Origin: JBGSBR01 sp041730495
GTDB lineage: Bacteria > Patescibacteriota > Microgenomatia > UBA1406 > GWC2-37-13
DNA length: 11,319 bases
Direction: 5' to 3'
Assembly (NCBI GenBank): GCA_041730495.1
Contig: JBGSBR010000027.1
Span: 1 to 11,319, forward strand
In this document: positions 1-7,158 of the stretch, in pieces
How the letters are laid out: each line of letters opens with the position of its first letter
Position numbering within the stretch: position 1 is the first letter of the stretch
Program-made: the position numbers and the translations under genes
The notes under the pieces: model-generated
What the model was told of the DNA's origin: nothing
What the model saw: the letters and a program-made list of their open reading frames with translations, nothing else
Database searches by the model: none

Positions 1-13
1 GCAATTCTTTCTT

Positions 14-19
14 TATACT
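14..19 (+). promoter_or_regulatory. -10 box of the lon promoter (leaderless start)
   Basis: TATACT matches the bacterial -10 consensus TATAAT at five of six bases. It ends 7 nt before the lon ATG at 27, so transcription would start at or just before the start codon and give a leaderless mRNA. The -35 region lies outside the left edge and cannot be judged. No Shine-Dalgarno sequence precedes the ATG, which fits leaderless translation. The operon start at 11014 has the same arrangement of hexamer, 7 nt and ATG. Confidence 0.55.
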
Positions 20-26
20 GCTAATT

Positions 27-2492
27 ATGACAGAAAATTCAACTCCACTCAAACCCCAACTGTATCCAATTATCGCAATCCGAGATGGCATTGTATTCCC
101 ATCTGCAGAGAATGTGCTGGTTTTTGGACGCAATAAAAGTGTCGAAGCCATGAAGGCTGCACTTGATACTGGTAAATACGCAGTTCTTGTAATGCAAAAG
201 AAATTAGAACAAGATAATCCAAAGATTACTGATCTTTATACAGTCGGTGTGCTTGCTGAAATCGACAAAGTCGCAACTGGTGAAAAAGGTCAGATGAATG
301 CACTTGTGAAAGGTATCAAGAAAGTCCGTATCACCAATATCACACAATCCCACCCATACTTCATGGGTACGGTCGAAGATATGCAAGACATACTTGATGA
401 AGACGAAGAGACACTGGCCATGGTGAAGTATATCTCAGGTCAGATCAAGAAAGCAATCAATCTGGGCAAAACCATTGATTTCGTGTTCTTGATGAATATC
501 TTGAATATCTCATCTACTGATAGTTTCGCTAATCAAGTCGCGATGGTACTTGATATTAAAACATCCGAAAGACAAGAGTTGCTTGAAGAAACAAGTCTTA
601 AAAAACGATTGACCAAAGAAGTCGATTACATCAACAAAGAAATCAAAGTGCTTGAACTCGAAAGTAAGATCTCAAATAAAACGCAACAAAAATTTGAGAA
701 GAATATGAAAGAGACTTTCCTGCGTGAAAAGATGAAGACTATCGAGGAGGAGCTTGGTGGCAATGGTGAAAACAAAGATATTGATGAATATAAAGAAAAG
801 ATCGAAGCGGCAAATATGCCAAAAGATGTCAAAGAAAAAGCCATCAAAGAGCTGAAACGTTTCGCACAAATGTCACCGTACAATCCAGAAGCTTCGTATA
901 TCCGATCTTATCTTGATTGGTTGGTCGAGCTCCCATGGGGTGTCGATTCCAAACAAGTGCTTGATCTGAAAGTAGCTTCAAATACACTTGATGAAGATCA
1001 TTTCGGTCTTAAAAAAGTTAAAGAGCGTATCCTTGAATACCTCGCGGTGATGAAACTACAATCGATCAAAGAAGAGAAATCTAAAAAAGATAAAAAAGCT
1101 GTTGATGAAAATCCAGAAGGCAAGAAAGAACAACAGCCATCGATTCTTTGTTTCGTTGGACCTCCTGGTGTTGGTAAAACATCATTGGGACGTTCAATTG
1201 CGAAAGCACTTGGTCGTGAGTTTGTGAAAATCTCACTTGGTGGTATCCGTGATGAAGCAGAGATTCGTGGTCACCGTCGCACCTATGTGGGTTCACTCCC
1301 AGGTCGTATGATCCAAGGCATCAAACAAGCTGGTACTACAAATCCAGTATTCATGCTTGATGAGATAGACAAAATCGGTCGAGATTATCGGGGTGATCCA
1401 TCTGCAGCATTACTCGAAGCTCTTGATCCAGAACAAAATCATGCATTCTCAGATCATTATCTAGAAGTACCATTTGATATGTCAAATGTCTTCTTTATCA
1501 CAACAGCCAATATGTTGGATACGATCCCAGAAGCATTGCTTGATCGACTCGAGGTTATCCATTTTGCTGGATACACAGAAGATGAGAAGTTCAATATTGC
1601 TAAAAATTACCTGATCCCAAAACAACGCAGAGTCCATCATCTGACTGATAAAGAAGTCAAGATGACTGATGAAGCCTTACGTATACTGATCCGTCGCTAT
1701 ACGCGTGAAGCTGGTGTGCGTGAACTTGAAAGACAGATTGCCACCGTATTCCGTAAAGTAGCTCGTGAAGTAGTGGAGAAAAAGTACGCCACGAAGACTG
1801 CTGGTAAATCAGATATTAATACCTATCTTGGATCTTTCAAATACTCATCGTCGATGATGGAAGATAAAGATACTGTTGGTATTACCACAGGACTGGCTTG
1901 GACATCGGCTGGAGGAGATATTCTTTTCATCGAAGTCGCTGTCATGCCCGGTAAAGGAAATCTCACACTTACTGGAAACTTAGGTGATGTGATGAAAGAA
2001 TCTTGTCAAGCAGCGCTCTCATATATCAGAGCTCGATGGGATCTGTTTAAACTCGATAAAGAGTTCTTTAACTCGATTGATATCCATGTACATGTACCAG
2101 AAGGTGCTGTGCCAAAAGACGGACCATCAGCAGGTGGTGCGATCATCACATCGATGGTCTCAGCACTGACTAATATCCCTGTAAAACGTGATGTAGCGAT
2201 GACTGGTGAGATCACACTGAGAGGTCGTGTGACGGAGATCGGTGGACTCAAAGAGAAAACCATCGCTGCACACAGAGCACAGATCAAGACCGTGATTGTG
2301 CCAAAAGAAAACAAAAAGGACCTTGAAGATATTCCAGAGAATGTCAAAAAGGATCTCAAGTTTGTCTTTGCCGAAAGAGTCGATGATATGCTCAATGAAG
2401 CACTTTCTTTCCCAACATCAAAGAAAGAGTATCCAACTCGTCCTCAGCTGACACTTGAAAAGAAAGATGTCGATGAAGAACACATGAACTAA
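27..2492 (+). CDS. lon: ATP-dependent Lon protease (LonA type, endopeptidase La)
   Basis: Complete 821-residue LonA, a cytoplasmic hexameric AAA+ serine protease that unfolds and degrades misfolded and regulatory proteins. The LON substrate-binding domain spans about residues 11-205, followed by a charged helical/coiled-coil linker (about 205-265), the AAA+ module (about 320-600) and the protease domain (about 610-800). Walker A is GPPGVGKT at 378-385 and Walker B is MLDEID with D445/E446. The catalytic dyad is visible: Ser701 in DGPSAG and Lys742 in GGLKEK. It is somewhat longer than the E. coli enzyme (784 aa), partly because of a Lys/Glu-rich insertion at about 348-370 just before Walker A. 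The start at 27 is chosen because the LON domain begins within a few residues and a -10 box lies 7 nt upstream. A strong terminator follows, so the gene appears monocistronic. All key residues are present, so it should be active. Confidence 0.97.
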   Translation: MTENSTPLKPQLYPIIAIRDGIVFPSAENVLVFGRNKSVEAMKAALDTGKYAVLVMQKKLEQDNPKITDLYTVGVLAEIDKVATGEKGQMNALVKGIKKVRITNITQSHPYFMGTVEDMQDILDEDEETLAMVKYISGQIKKAINLGKTIDFVFLMNILNISSTDSFANQVAMVLDIKTSERQELLEETSLKKRLTKEVDYINKEIKVLELESKISNKTQQKFEKNMKETFLREKMKTIEEELGGNGENKDIDEYKEKIEAANMPKDVKEKAIKELKRFAQMSPYNPEASYIRSYLDWLVELPWGVDSKQVLDLKVASNTLDEDHFGLKKVKERILEYLAVMKLQSIKEEKSKKDKKAVDENPEGKKEQQPSILCFVGPPGVGKTSLGRSIAKALGREFVKISLGGIRDEAEIRGHRRTYVGSLPGRMIQGIKQAGTTNPVFMLDEIDKIGRDYRGDPSAALLEALDPEQNHAFSDHYLEVPFDMSNVFFITTANMLDTIPEALLDRLEVIHFAGYTEDEKFNIAKNYLIPKQRRVHHLTDKEVKMTDEALRILIRRYTREAGVRELERQIATVFRKVAREVVEKKYATKTAGKSDINTYLGSFKYSSSMMEDKDTVGITTGLAWTSAGGDILFIEVAVMPGKGNLTLTGNLGDVMKESCQAALSYIRARWDLFKLDKEFFNSIDIHVHVPEGAVPKDGPSAGGAIITSMVSALTNIPVKRDVAMTGEITLRGRVTEIGGLKEKTIAAHRAQIKTVIVPKENKKDLEDIPENVKKDLKFVFAERVDDMLNEALSFPTSKKEYPTRPQLTLEKKDVDEEHMN

Positions 2493-2504
2493 TCAGACGA
2501 TACT

Positions 2505-2544
2505 AAAGCGGTGGTAGGCAGAAATGTCTACTGCCGCTTTTTTT
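2505..2544 (+). terminator. Rho-independent terminator of lon
   Basis: A 15-bp hairpin has arms 2505-2519 (AAAGCGGTGGTAGGC) and 2526-2540 (GTCTACTGCCGCTTT), a 6-nt loop AGAAAT, and three G-T wobbles within the stem. It runs directly into seven T residues (2538-2544). It lies 13 nt after the lon stop codon. On the minus strand the hairpin is followed only by TTTAGT, so it would be a weak terminator at best for the convergent glycan operon. Confidence 0.93.
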
Positions 2545-2745
2545 GTTAAATATGTACATTAAACTCAAATATATCTATTCGCTGCGTCCAGGGCATTCTT
2601 CTTAAGGAACGTTATAGTCATTTAATCTTTAATATTCGTCGTTAACAAATATTATCTGTGGCACGGTTCCCTATGTTCGCAGCTCATATCTATATTTTCA
2701 TTACGAAGAATCATAGCTGATAAACGTGTATCTATTTATTCAGGA
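2545..2745. other. Non-coding gap between convergent genes
   Basis: About 200 bp between the lon terminator and the end of the FemAB-like gene. I see no convincing gene; the only ATG-initiated frame examined is 17 codons (2552-2605), with no start signal. No T-run preceded by a stable hairpin is visible on the minus strand, so the operon has no obvious intrinsic terminator here. Some pairing potential exists: GCTGC (2581-2585) with GCAGC (2679-2683), GAAC/ATAG (2607-2617, 3-nt bulge) with CTATGTTC (2671-2678), and an AT-only 7-bp hairpin TAATATT/AATATTA (2630-2636 with 2648-2654). These nest inside one another and may mark a 3' UTR structure or small RNA, but the evidence is weak. Confidence 0.4.
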
Positions 2746-3741
2746 TTACTTTATTAGCTTTAAGTAGAGTGCACGCAGTTTATGAGCGAGGTTGTATAGC
2801 TGGTATAACGTAGGATTGATGACGAGATCGTAGCTACCGATTTTTTGCACAAACTCTGCACCATAGCCTTCTTTGAATCGTGTAAAGCCTGCCCAGGAAT
2901 CGTTCGGATCATAGTTAGCAGGAAGTGAACCCCAAAGATCAAAAGATTTTGCTTTATGTTTTTTGCCAAACTTGATCGCTTCCCACATCAGTAGGTTGGG
3001 TGCCATGACCGCTTTGTTATCTGGTGAGGATCCACCATAGGGATAATAGAGTTTATCTTTAAACAAAAATAATTCGTATGCTGCGAGTGGTTTATCTTCA
3101 TAGAGTGCAACCAAAATATGCGCAATATTCTTTTTCATCGTATCCCAGACGATCTGATGATAGCGGGGAGTATGACCGAAGTATTTCTGTCTCTCTGTGG
3201 TATCGAAGTACAGTAGTGAAAACAGTTTAAATCCGCCATCACTACTCATCTCTTCGACATGCACACCTTTTTTCTCAGCGAGGCGAGTATTGTAACGGGT
3301 TTTTTGCTTCATCTGTGCAAGTAGCTCTGCTTCTGATTTATCGAGATTAATCTCTTGAGTCCAATCAGGGAAAAGCGGATGAGGTGACAATCTTAGTTGA
3401 GAGTTAAGAGTTAAGAGTTGAGAGTTCTTATTTACATCTGGTTCAAACTTGACGAAAATAAGATTATGTTTTTGAGCATATTCTTTTAACCATTCAATTA
3501 ATCCTGCAGATGGAAGTATTGATCGAGGGATGTAACCAAGTTTGTATGATGTCTTAGGCAGTGGATGGATCGTCATCAGAAAAACTTCCTTTAACGTTTC
3601 ATTTTCAAAGCCTCCGATGCGGACTATCTCTAAACCTGTTTTGATGCGTGCTTCGCCCCATTCCCAGCTTTGCAGTGGGTGTTGAGCGACACTGTTATAC
3701 CTTTCACTATCGTATGTTTGATCAAGTTGTTTGTAGTTCAT
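2746..3741 (-). CDS. FemAB-family aminoacyltransferase (peptidoglycan bridge / lipid II aminoacyltransferase-like)
   Basis: A 331-residue protein of the FemA/FemB/FemX family, which uses aminoacyl-tRNA to add amino acids to lipid II stem peptides; some relatives sit in exopolysaccharide clusters. Family marks are SWEWGEARIKTG at 25-36, QKTRYNTRLAEKKGV at 146-160, LYYPYGGSS at 231-239, NLLMWEAIKFGKKH at 249-262, FDLWGS at 267-272 and FKEGYGAEFVQKIG at 289-302. No signal peptide or membrane segment is seen, so it should be cytoplasmic. It is the last gene of the operon, and its ATG overlaps the TGA of the upstream GT4 gene in an ATGA. A DNA heptamer repeat encodes residues 106-116 (NSQLLTL then NSQL), between the EPD strand end and the conserved DWTQEINL segment, probably in a surface loop. 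The true acceptor, peptidoglycan or the operon's glycan, cannot be read from the sequence. Confidence 0.88.
   Translation of the reverse strand: MNYKQLDQTYDSERYNSVAQHPLQSWEWGEARIKTGLEIVRIGGFENETLKEVFLMTIHPLPKTSYKLGYIPRSILPSAGLIEWLKEYAQKHNLIFVKFEPDVNKNSQLLTLNSQLRLSPHPLFPDWTQEINLDKSEAELLAQMKQKTRYNTRLAEKKGVHVEEMSSDGGFKLFSLLYFDTTERQKYFGHTPRYHQIVWDTMKKNIAHILVALYEDKPLAAYELFLFKDKLYYPYGGSSPDNKAVMAPNLLMWEAIKFGKKHKAKSFDLWGSLPANYDPNDSWAGFTRFKEGYGAEFVQKIGSYDLVINPTLYQLYNLAHKLRALYLKLIK
3395..3426. repeat. Heptanucleotide tandem repeat (AGTTRAG)n inside the FemAB-like gene
   Basis: Four full units (AGTTGAG, AGTTAAG, AGTTAAG, AGTTGAG at 3395-3422) are followed by a partial AGTT (3423-3426). On the coding strand the unit is CTYAACT. 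Because 7 is not a multiple of 3, three DNA units (21 nt) make a 7-residue protein period, seen as NSQLLTL then NSQL at residues 106-116. The reading frame stays open, so the insertion is tolerated. From memory, similar AACTCTTAACTCTC-type heptamer repeats occur scattered in cyanobacterial and candidate-phyla genomes. Confidence 0.9.
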
Positions 3742-4844
3742 GATTTTGCACTAGCTTGTAATATCTCAAGTGTTTGTTTGGCTGAATCTTCCCAGGAGAA
3801 GAGCTCTAATCGTTTTTTACCTTTTTTGATAAGATCTTGACGAAGAGAAGTATTTCCCTCAAGTTGATCAAATTTTTCGATAAGATCACCTGCATCTTTG
3901 GGATCAAAGTATAAGCAGGCTTCTCCACCAATCTCAGGCAAACTTGATGCATGCGAAGCAATCACAGGACATCCATGAGCCATAGCTTCAAGTACTGGTA
4001 TACCAAAACCTTCGTAGAGTGACGGTAAGACAAAACAAAACGCATGTTGATAGAGTGTTTGTAGATTTTCATCTGATTCATAACCTGTGAAGATTATGGC
4101 ATCATTTACATCTAGTGCTAGTGCTTCTGCATATATGTCTTCATACAGCCAGCCTTTTTTACCGACTATCACCAGTTTATAATCTGGGTGAGTTGTATGC
4201 CATTTGGCATAGGCTTTGAGTAATGTTTGTATATTTTTACGAGGTTGTACGGTACCCACATACAAAATATATTTTTGCTTTACCAAACTATATGTATGCA
4301 GCACTGATGATTTAGTCGTAAGTTCCTTGGCTTTTTGATAGCCATTGTACACGACTGATACATTACTTTCAGTGACAACATAATGTTTCAATATATCTTT
4401 CTTGGTAGTTTTTGATACAGCAATAACATGCTTAGCATGCTCGACAGCTTCTTTACTCCAATGGGTAAGTTTGTAGAGATCTTTTTTGAGAAACTCTTGA
4501 GGAAAATAAATGTAAGAAAGATCATGGATAGTTACTACAAACGGTGCTGGACAAAACCGCGGTACATAATGTGCAGGTGCAAAATATACATCAAGTTTGA
4601 TCTTTGTTTTCAGATAAAGTGGTAAGAAGATTTGTGACCAGAGTACTTTGCCGGTGATTACATGATAACGGAAATACATTGTTTGTTCGGGCATGTGAGG
4701 TAGAGGAGGATGACGCAAAAAAATAGCCAACTCTGCCGTTGCATTTGCATGTTTAGCAAAGTAACGGAGCAGCTCTAGTGTATACACAGAAACTCCGACC
4801 TTTTTTTCGACATTTGCTTCATTACCATCAACGCCGATGATCAT
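3738..4844 (-). CDS. Family 4 glycosyltransferase (GT-B fold), third GT4 of the operon
   Basis: A 368-residue GT4 retaining glycosyltransferase, likely transferring a sugar from a nucleotide-sugar to a growing lipid-linked glycan on the cytoplasmic face. The N-terminal Rossmann domain starts IIGVDGNEAN and carries VVTIHDLSYIYFP (103-115) and VIAVSKTTKKDI (140-151). The C-terminal domain has YVGTVQPRKNIQTLL (195-209, with the R202/K203 phosphate-binding pair) and PSLYEGFGIPVLEAMAHG (274-291), whose EX7E glutamates are E278 and E286, then SSLPEIGGEA. Length and motifs are complete, so it should be active. Both ends overlap neighbours by ATGA, with no Shine-Dalgarno, indicating translational coupling. 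It resembles the next GT4 upstream (4841-5965) in motif order and wording, so the two may be old duplicates. The donor and acceptor sugars cannot be told from the sequence. Confidence 0.93.
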   Translation of the reverse strand: MIIGVDGNEANVEKKVGVSVYTLELLRYFAKHANATAELAIFLRHPPLPHMPEQTMYFRYHVITGKVLWSQIFLPLYLKTKIKLDVYFAPAHYVPRFCPAPFVVTIHDLSYIYFPQEFLKKDLYKLTHWSKEAVEHAKHVIAVSKTTKKDILKHYVVTESNVSVVYNGYQKAKELTTKSSVLHTYSLVKQKYILYVGTVQPRKNIQTLLKAYAKWHTTHPDYKLVIVGKKGWLYEDIYAEALALDVNDAIIFTGYESDENLQTLYQHAFCFVLPSLYEGFGIPVLEAMAHGCPVIASHASSLPEIGGEACLYFDPKDAGDLIEKFDQLEGNTSLRQDLIKKGKKRLELFSWEDSAKQTLEILQASAKS

Positions 4845-5965
4845 AGATGTGACTCTAATTGTTTAATCAAAGCAGTATAGTATTTTTGCCAGCTATATTG
4901 AGTACTGCGTTTCAATCCTTTGGCTGCTAGCTCTTTTCTTAAGGTTGGATCATTGATCAACGCTTGCAATGCACTTGTAATACTTTCTTGTTTCAACGGG
5001 TCAAAAAAGTACGAAGCAGTATGTCCAATTTCTTTTAATGAAGAGTTATTGCTGACAGCTGTTGGACAACCATGCAGCATAGCTTCGACTACAGGATAAC
5101 CAAATCCTTCGTACAGTGATGGCATAACGAAAAATTGAGCCTTGCTATATAACGTGTGTAGTGTGTTATCGTCGACGAAATTTACGAATCGAATATTTGG
5201 ATCTGATGTAACTGTGGTATCACCCCAACCATGCATCCCCACAATAACTAAAAGAGGTTTATGTTTTGCTTTCACTTGACTATAAGCTTGGATTAGGCGG
5301 TCAATATTTTTGCGTGGTTCTTGCTTTCCCACACTTAAAATAAAATCTGTATCTTTTAAATCAAGTTGATCTAAGATACTTATCTGTGTTTCGCGATCGA
5401 TTTCTTTAATGGAAACACCTGGATAAATAGTTTCTACCGTACTCGCAATAGTTGGATAATACTCTTTTAAATCAGCTGCTGTTTGTTCAGAGTCAGTGAT
5501 AATTAAGCTCGTTTCTTTGGCGATCCACTCGAGTCTCTTCGTTTGCGTTTTCAAAATCTTTGGTGCTACTGTTTCTGGATATTTGCGAAATACTAGATCA
5601 TGGACAATAGTTGCTTTTTTAGTATTCAACATTGGTTCTGTCCAATCTGATGTGATAAACCAATCACAGGGTGTAGGTGTAACGATTCGTTGTGCAAGTT
5701 GACCTGTGAATTGATGCAGATCATTCCAAAGATATGATATAACAGTGGGTGGCAGTGGATACTCGATCAAAATATGACGACTTTGTTTGATTTTTTGCTT
5801 GAGATCAGCAGGAAGTTTTTTACGAAGTGAAGAAAAGAAAAATTGCCAGGTATGATCATGTTCATACTCAAGGATACTTTCACATAATCCTTGGGTAAAT
5901 CGTGAAACACCTGATCCTTCATAAACGATCTGCGAGATATCAATACCGATAGTCATTTGTTTCAT
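4841..5965 (-). CDS. Family 4 glycosyltransferase (GT-B fold), second GT4 of the operon
   Basis: A 374-residue GT4 glycosyltransferase. It opens with MTIGIDISQIVYEGSGVSRF (from residue 4), the glycine-rich first loop. It then has ATIVHDLVFRKYPETV (118-133), SLIITDSEQTAADL (153-166), IYPGV (180-184), SVGKQEPRKNIDRLIQAY (211-228, with R218/K219) and PSLYEGFGYPVVEAMLHG (282-299). The EX7E glutamates are E286 and E294, followed by NSSLKEIG. All catalytic and donor-binding motifs are present. The ATG at 5965 forms an ATGA overlap with the stop of the preceding gene and is preferred; a second Met (residue 4, at 5956) is also possible because the fold starts there. It probably acts on the cytoplasmic side to extend a lipid-linked oligosaccharide; the sugar specificity is unknown. 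Confidence 0.93.
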   Translation of the reverse strand: MKQMTIGIDISQIVYEGSGVSRFTQGLCESILEYEHDHTWQFFFSSLRKKLPADLKQKIKQSRHILIEYPLPPTVISYLWNDLHQFTGQLAQRIVTPTPCDWFITSDWTEPMLNTKKATIVHDLVFRKYPETVAPKILKTQTKRLEWIAKETSLIITDSEQTAADLKEYYPTIASTVETIYPGVSIKEIDRETQISILDQLDLKDTDFILSVGKQEPRKNIDRLIQAYSQVKAKHKPLLVIVGMHGWGDTTVTSDPNIRFVNFVDDNTLHTLYSKAQFFVMPSLYEGFGYPVVEAMLHGCPTAVSNNSSLKEIGHTASYFFDPLKQESITSALQALINDPTLRKELAAKGLKRSTQYSWQKYYTALIKQLESHL

Positions 5966-7158
5966 GCAATAATATCTCGATAAACTTTTTCTAACTTCTT
6001 AGCGATAGACTCCCAGCTAAAATCTTTTTTCACATGGATGTATGCTTGTTTTTGGATAGTCATATAAAGCTCTTTATCTTGCAAAATTTCAAGTGTTTTT
6101 TTGACAAATTCGTCTGGAGTTTGGGCTACTAGCACATGTTTACCATCTTCGACACTAAGGCCTTCGATTCCTGTACGGGTAGAGACCACCGGAAGTCCTG
6201 AAGCTAAACTTGCAAGTATCTTGAGTCGTGTACCACCAGGTCCATAAATGGGTGCGATAAATAAAGTTGCTGAGTGATAAAGTTCTTTGACTGTTTCACT
6301 GTCACTTGGAGCTAAATCTCTGATCTCAACTGCGGGATGAGAAAGATGCTTGAGTTTCAGATCACTATTTTGACCTGCAATTATACATTTGAGATTCGGG
6401 ATTTTTTGGGAAAGCTGAGGAATAATTTTTTCAACTAATTTTTCTGCAGCTTCAACATTTTGTAACCATGAGAAGTTTCCAACAAATAATACTGTTGGAT
6501 TGATGAAATCAGCTTTTGGTAGTTTTTCGACAAACATTTCATCACCTGCACCATTGGGGATTACGACTGGTGTGATCTTAGGTGCTATACGATTAATCTC
6601 TATTTTATCTGCTTCAGATACTGTAGCTACTCGATCAGCTTCTGACCAATAATAATTTTCCCAGTTTTTCAGTTTATGAATATCGATTGATAACGGTAAA
6701 CGGAGGAAAGCTGGTAGAGATGATAAGAAATGTTGATAGACTTTATATTCAATAGTTTGCTCTACAAGTAAGATCGGAATTTCAGTCGGTGGAATATGAG
6801 GCATGATGTAAAACGTTTCGGCATGGATGACATCAAAATGTTCATTGGCGAGCAGTTCTTCTACTTTAGACCTGGCTTCTTTAGAGTAATTGCGGACGAT
6901 GAGAAATGGTAAACGTGAGAAAATTGCTTTTAAGATATTAGCCGGTTGCCATGGACTTTCAGGTCTTTTACAGAGATGAATTGCTTTACAGTGTGTTTGT
7001 AGATGTTTGGCATACTTTTTTTCTTTCTCATGTTTATAGAGAGACACAAGAGTAATATCATGATTACGGGATAGATATTTAAGTAGATAGAAGGTACGGA
7101 TCTGTCCACCAGAAGCTGGAGGATAAGGGAGATACGGTGTCAGCATCAAGATTTTCAT
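5962..7158 (-). CDS. Family 4 glycosyltransferase, GGTRLKIL subtype, lacking the EX7E glutamates
   Basis: A 398-residue GT-B protein. The N terminus, MKILMLTPYLPYPPASGGQI, is the classical GT4 start with a Gly-Gly phosphate loop. Other marks are HFDVIHAETFY (107-117), VEQTIEYKVY (132-141), ADRVATVSEADK (174-185), VIPNGAG (199-205), VLFVGNFSWLQNVEA (223-237) and APIYGPGGTRLKIL (302-315), then ASGLPVVSTRTGIEGL (319-334). This resembles the group that includes exosortase-associated sugar transferases. In relatives the GGTRLKIL stretch is usually followed by EA, whose Glu is the second acid of the EX7E motif. Here that position is Ala316 (codon GCA), and the first position (308) is Gly, so neither acid is present. 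The protein is otherwise full length with no frameshift. It may be active with a changed mechanism or be structural. It is ATGA-coupled at both ends. Confidence 0.9.
   Translation of the reverse strand: MKILMLTPYLPYPPASGGQIRTFYLLKYLSRNHDITLVSLYKHEKEKKYAKHLQTHCKAIHLCKRPESPWQPANILKAIFSRLPFLIVRNYSKEARSKVEELLANEHFDVIHAETFYIMPHIPPTEIPILLVEQTIEYKVYQHFLSSLPAFLRLPLSIDIHKLKNWENYYWSEADRVATVSEADKIEINRIAPKITPVVIPNGAGDEMFVEKLPKADFINPTVLFVGNFSWLQNVEAAEKLVEKIIPQLSQKIPNLKCIIAGQNSDLKLKHLSHPAVEIRDLAPSDSETVKELYHSATLFIAPIYGPGGTRLKILASLASGLPVVSTRTGIEGLSVEDGKHVLVAQTPDEFVKKTLEILQDKELYMTIQKQAYIHVKKDFSWESIAKKLEKVYRDIIA

Noticed and set aside
1081..1296. 71-codon minus-strand open frame opposite the Lon Walker A region
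   Set aside because: Fully antisense to conserved AAA+ sequence, with no start signal and no recognisable protein.
2006..2395. 129-codon minus-strand open frame inside lon
   Set aside because: It lies opposite the highly conserved Lon protease domain and its translation shows no family motif; it is a shadow of lon codon usage.
2505..2544. Bidirectional terminator serving both lon and the glycan operon
   Set aside because: On the minus strand the hairpin is followed by TTTAGT only, not a U-tract; it may slow polymerase but is not a convincing terminator in that direction.
2552..2605. 17-codon plus-strand frame after the lon terminator
   Set aside because: Too short, no promoter or ribosome-binding signal, and directly behind a strong terminator.
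2719..2732. Near-palindrome GATAAACGTGTATC as an operator
   Set aside because: It has one mismatched pair and lies downstream of both convergent genes, where an operator has no obvious promoter to control.
3395..3426. CRISPR array reading of the heptamer repeat
   Set aside because: Units are contiguous 7-mers with no spacers, and the region is translated within a conserved gene.
3738..7158. Recoded UGA (code 25, UGA = Gly)
   Set aside because: Five genes end at TGA exactly where homologous proteins should end, and read-through would fuse overlapping frames, so UGA is a stop here.
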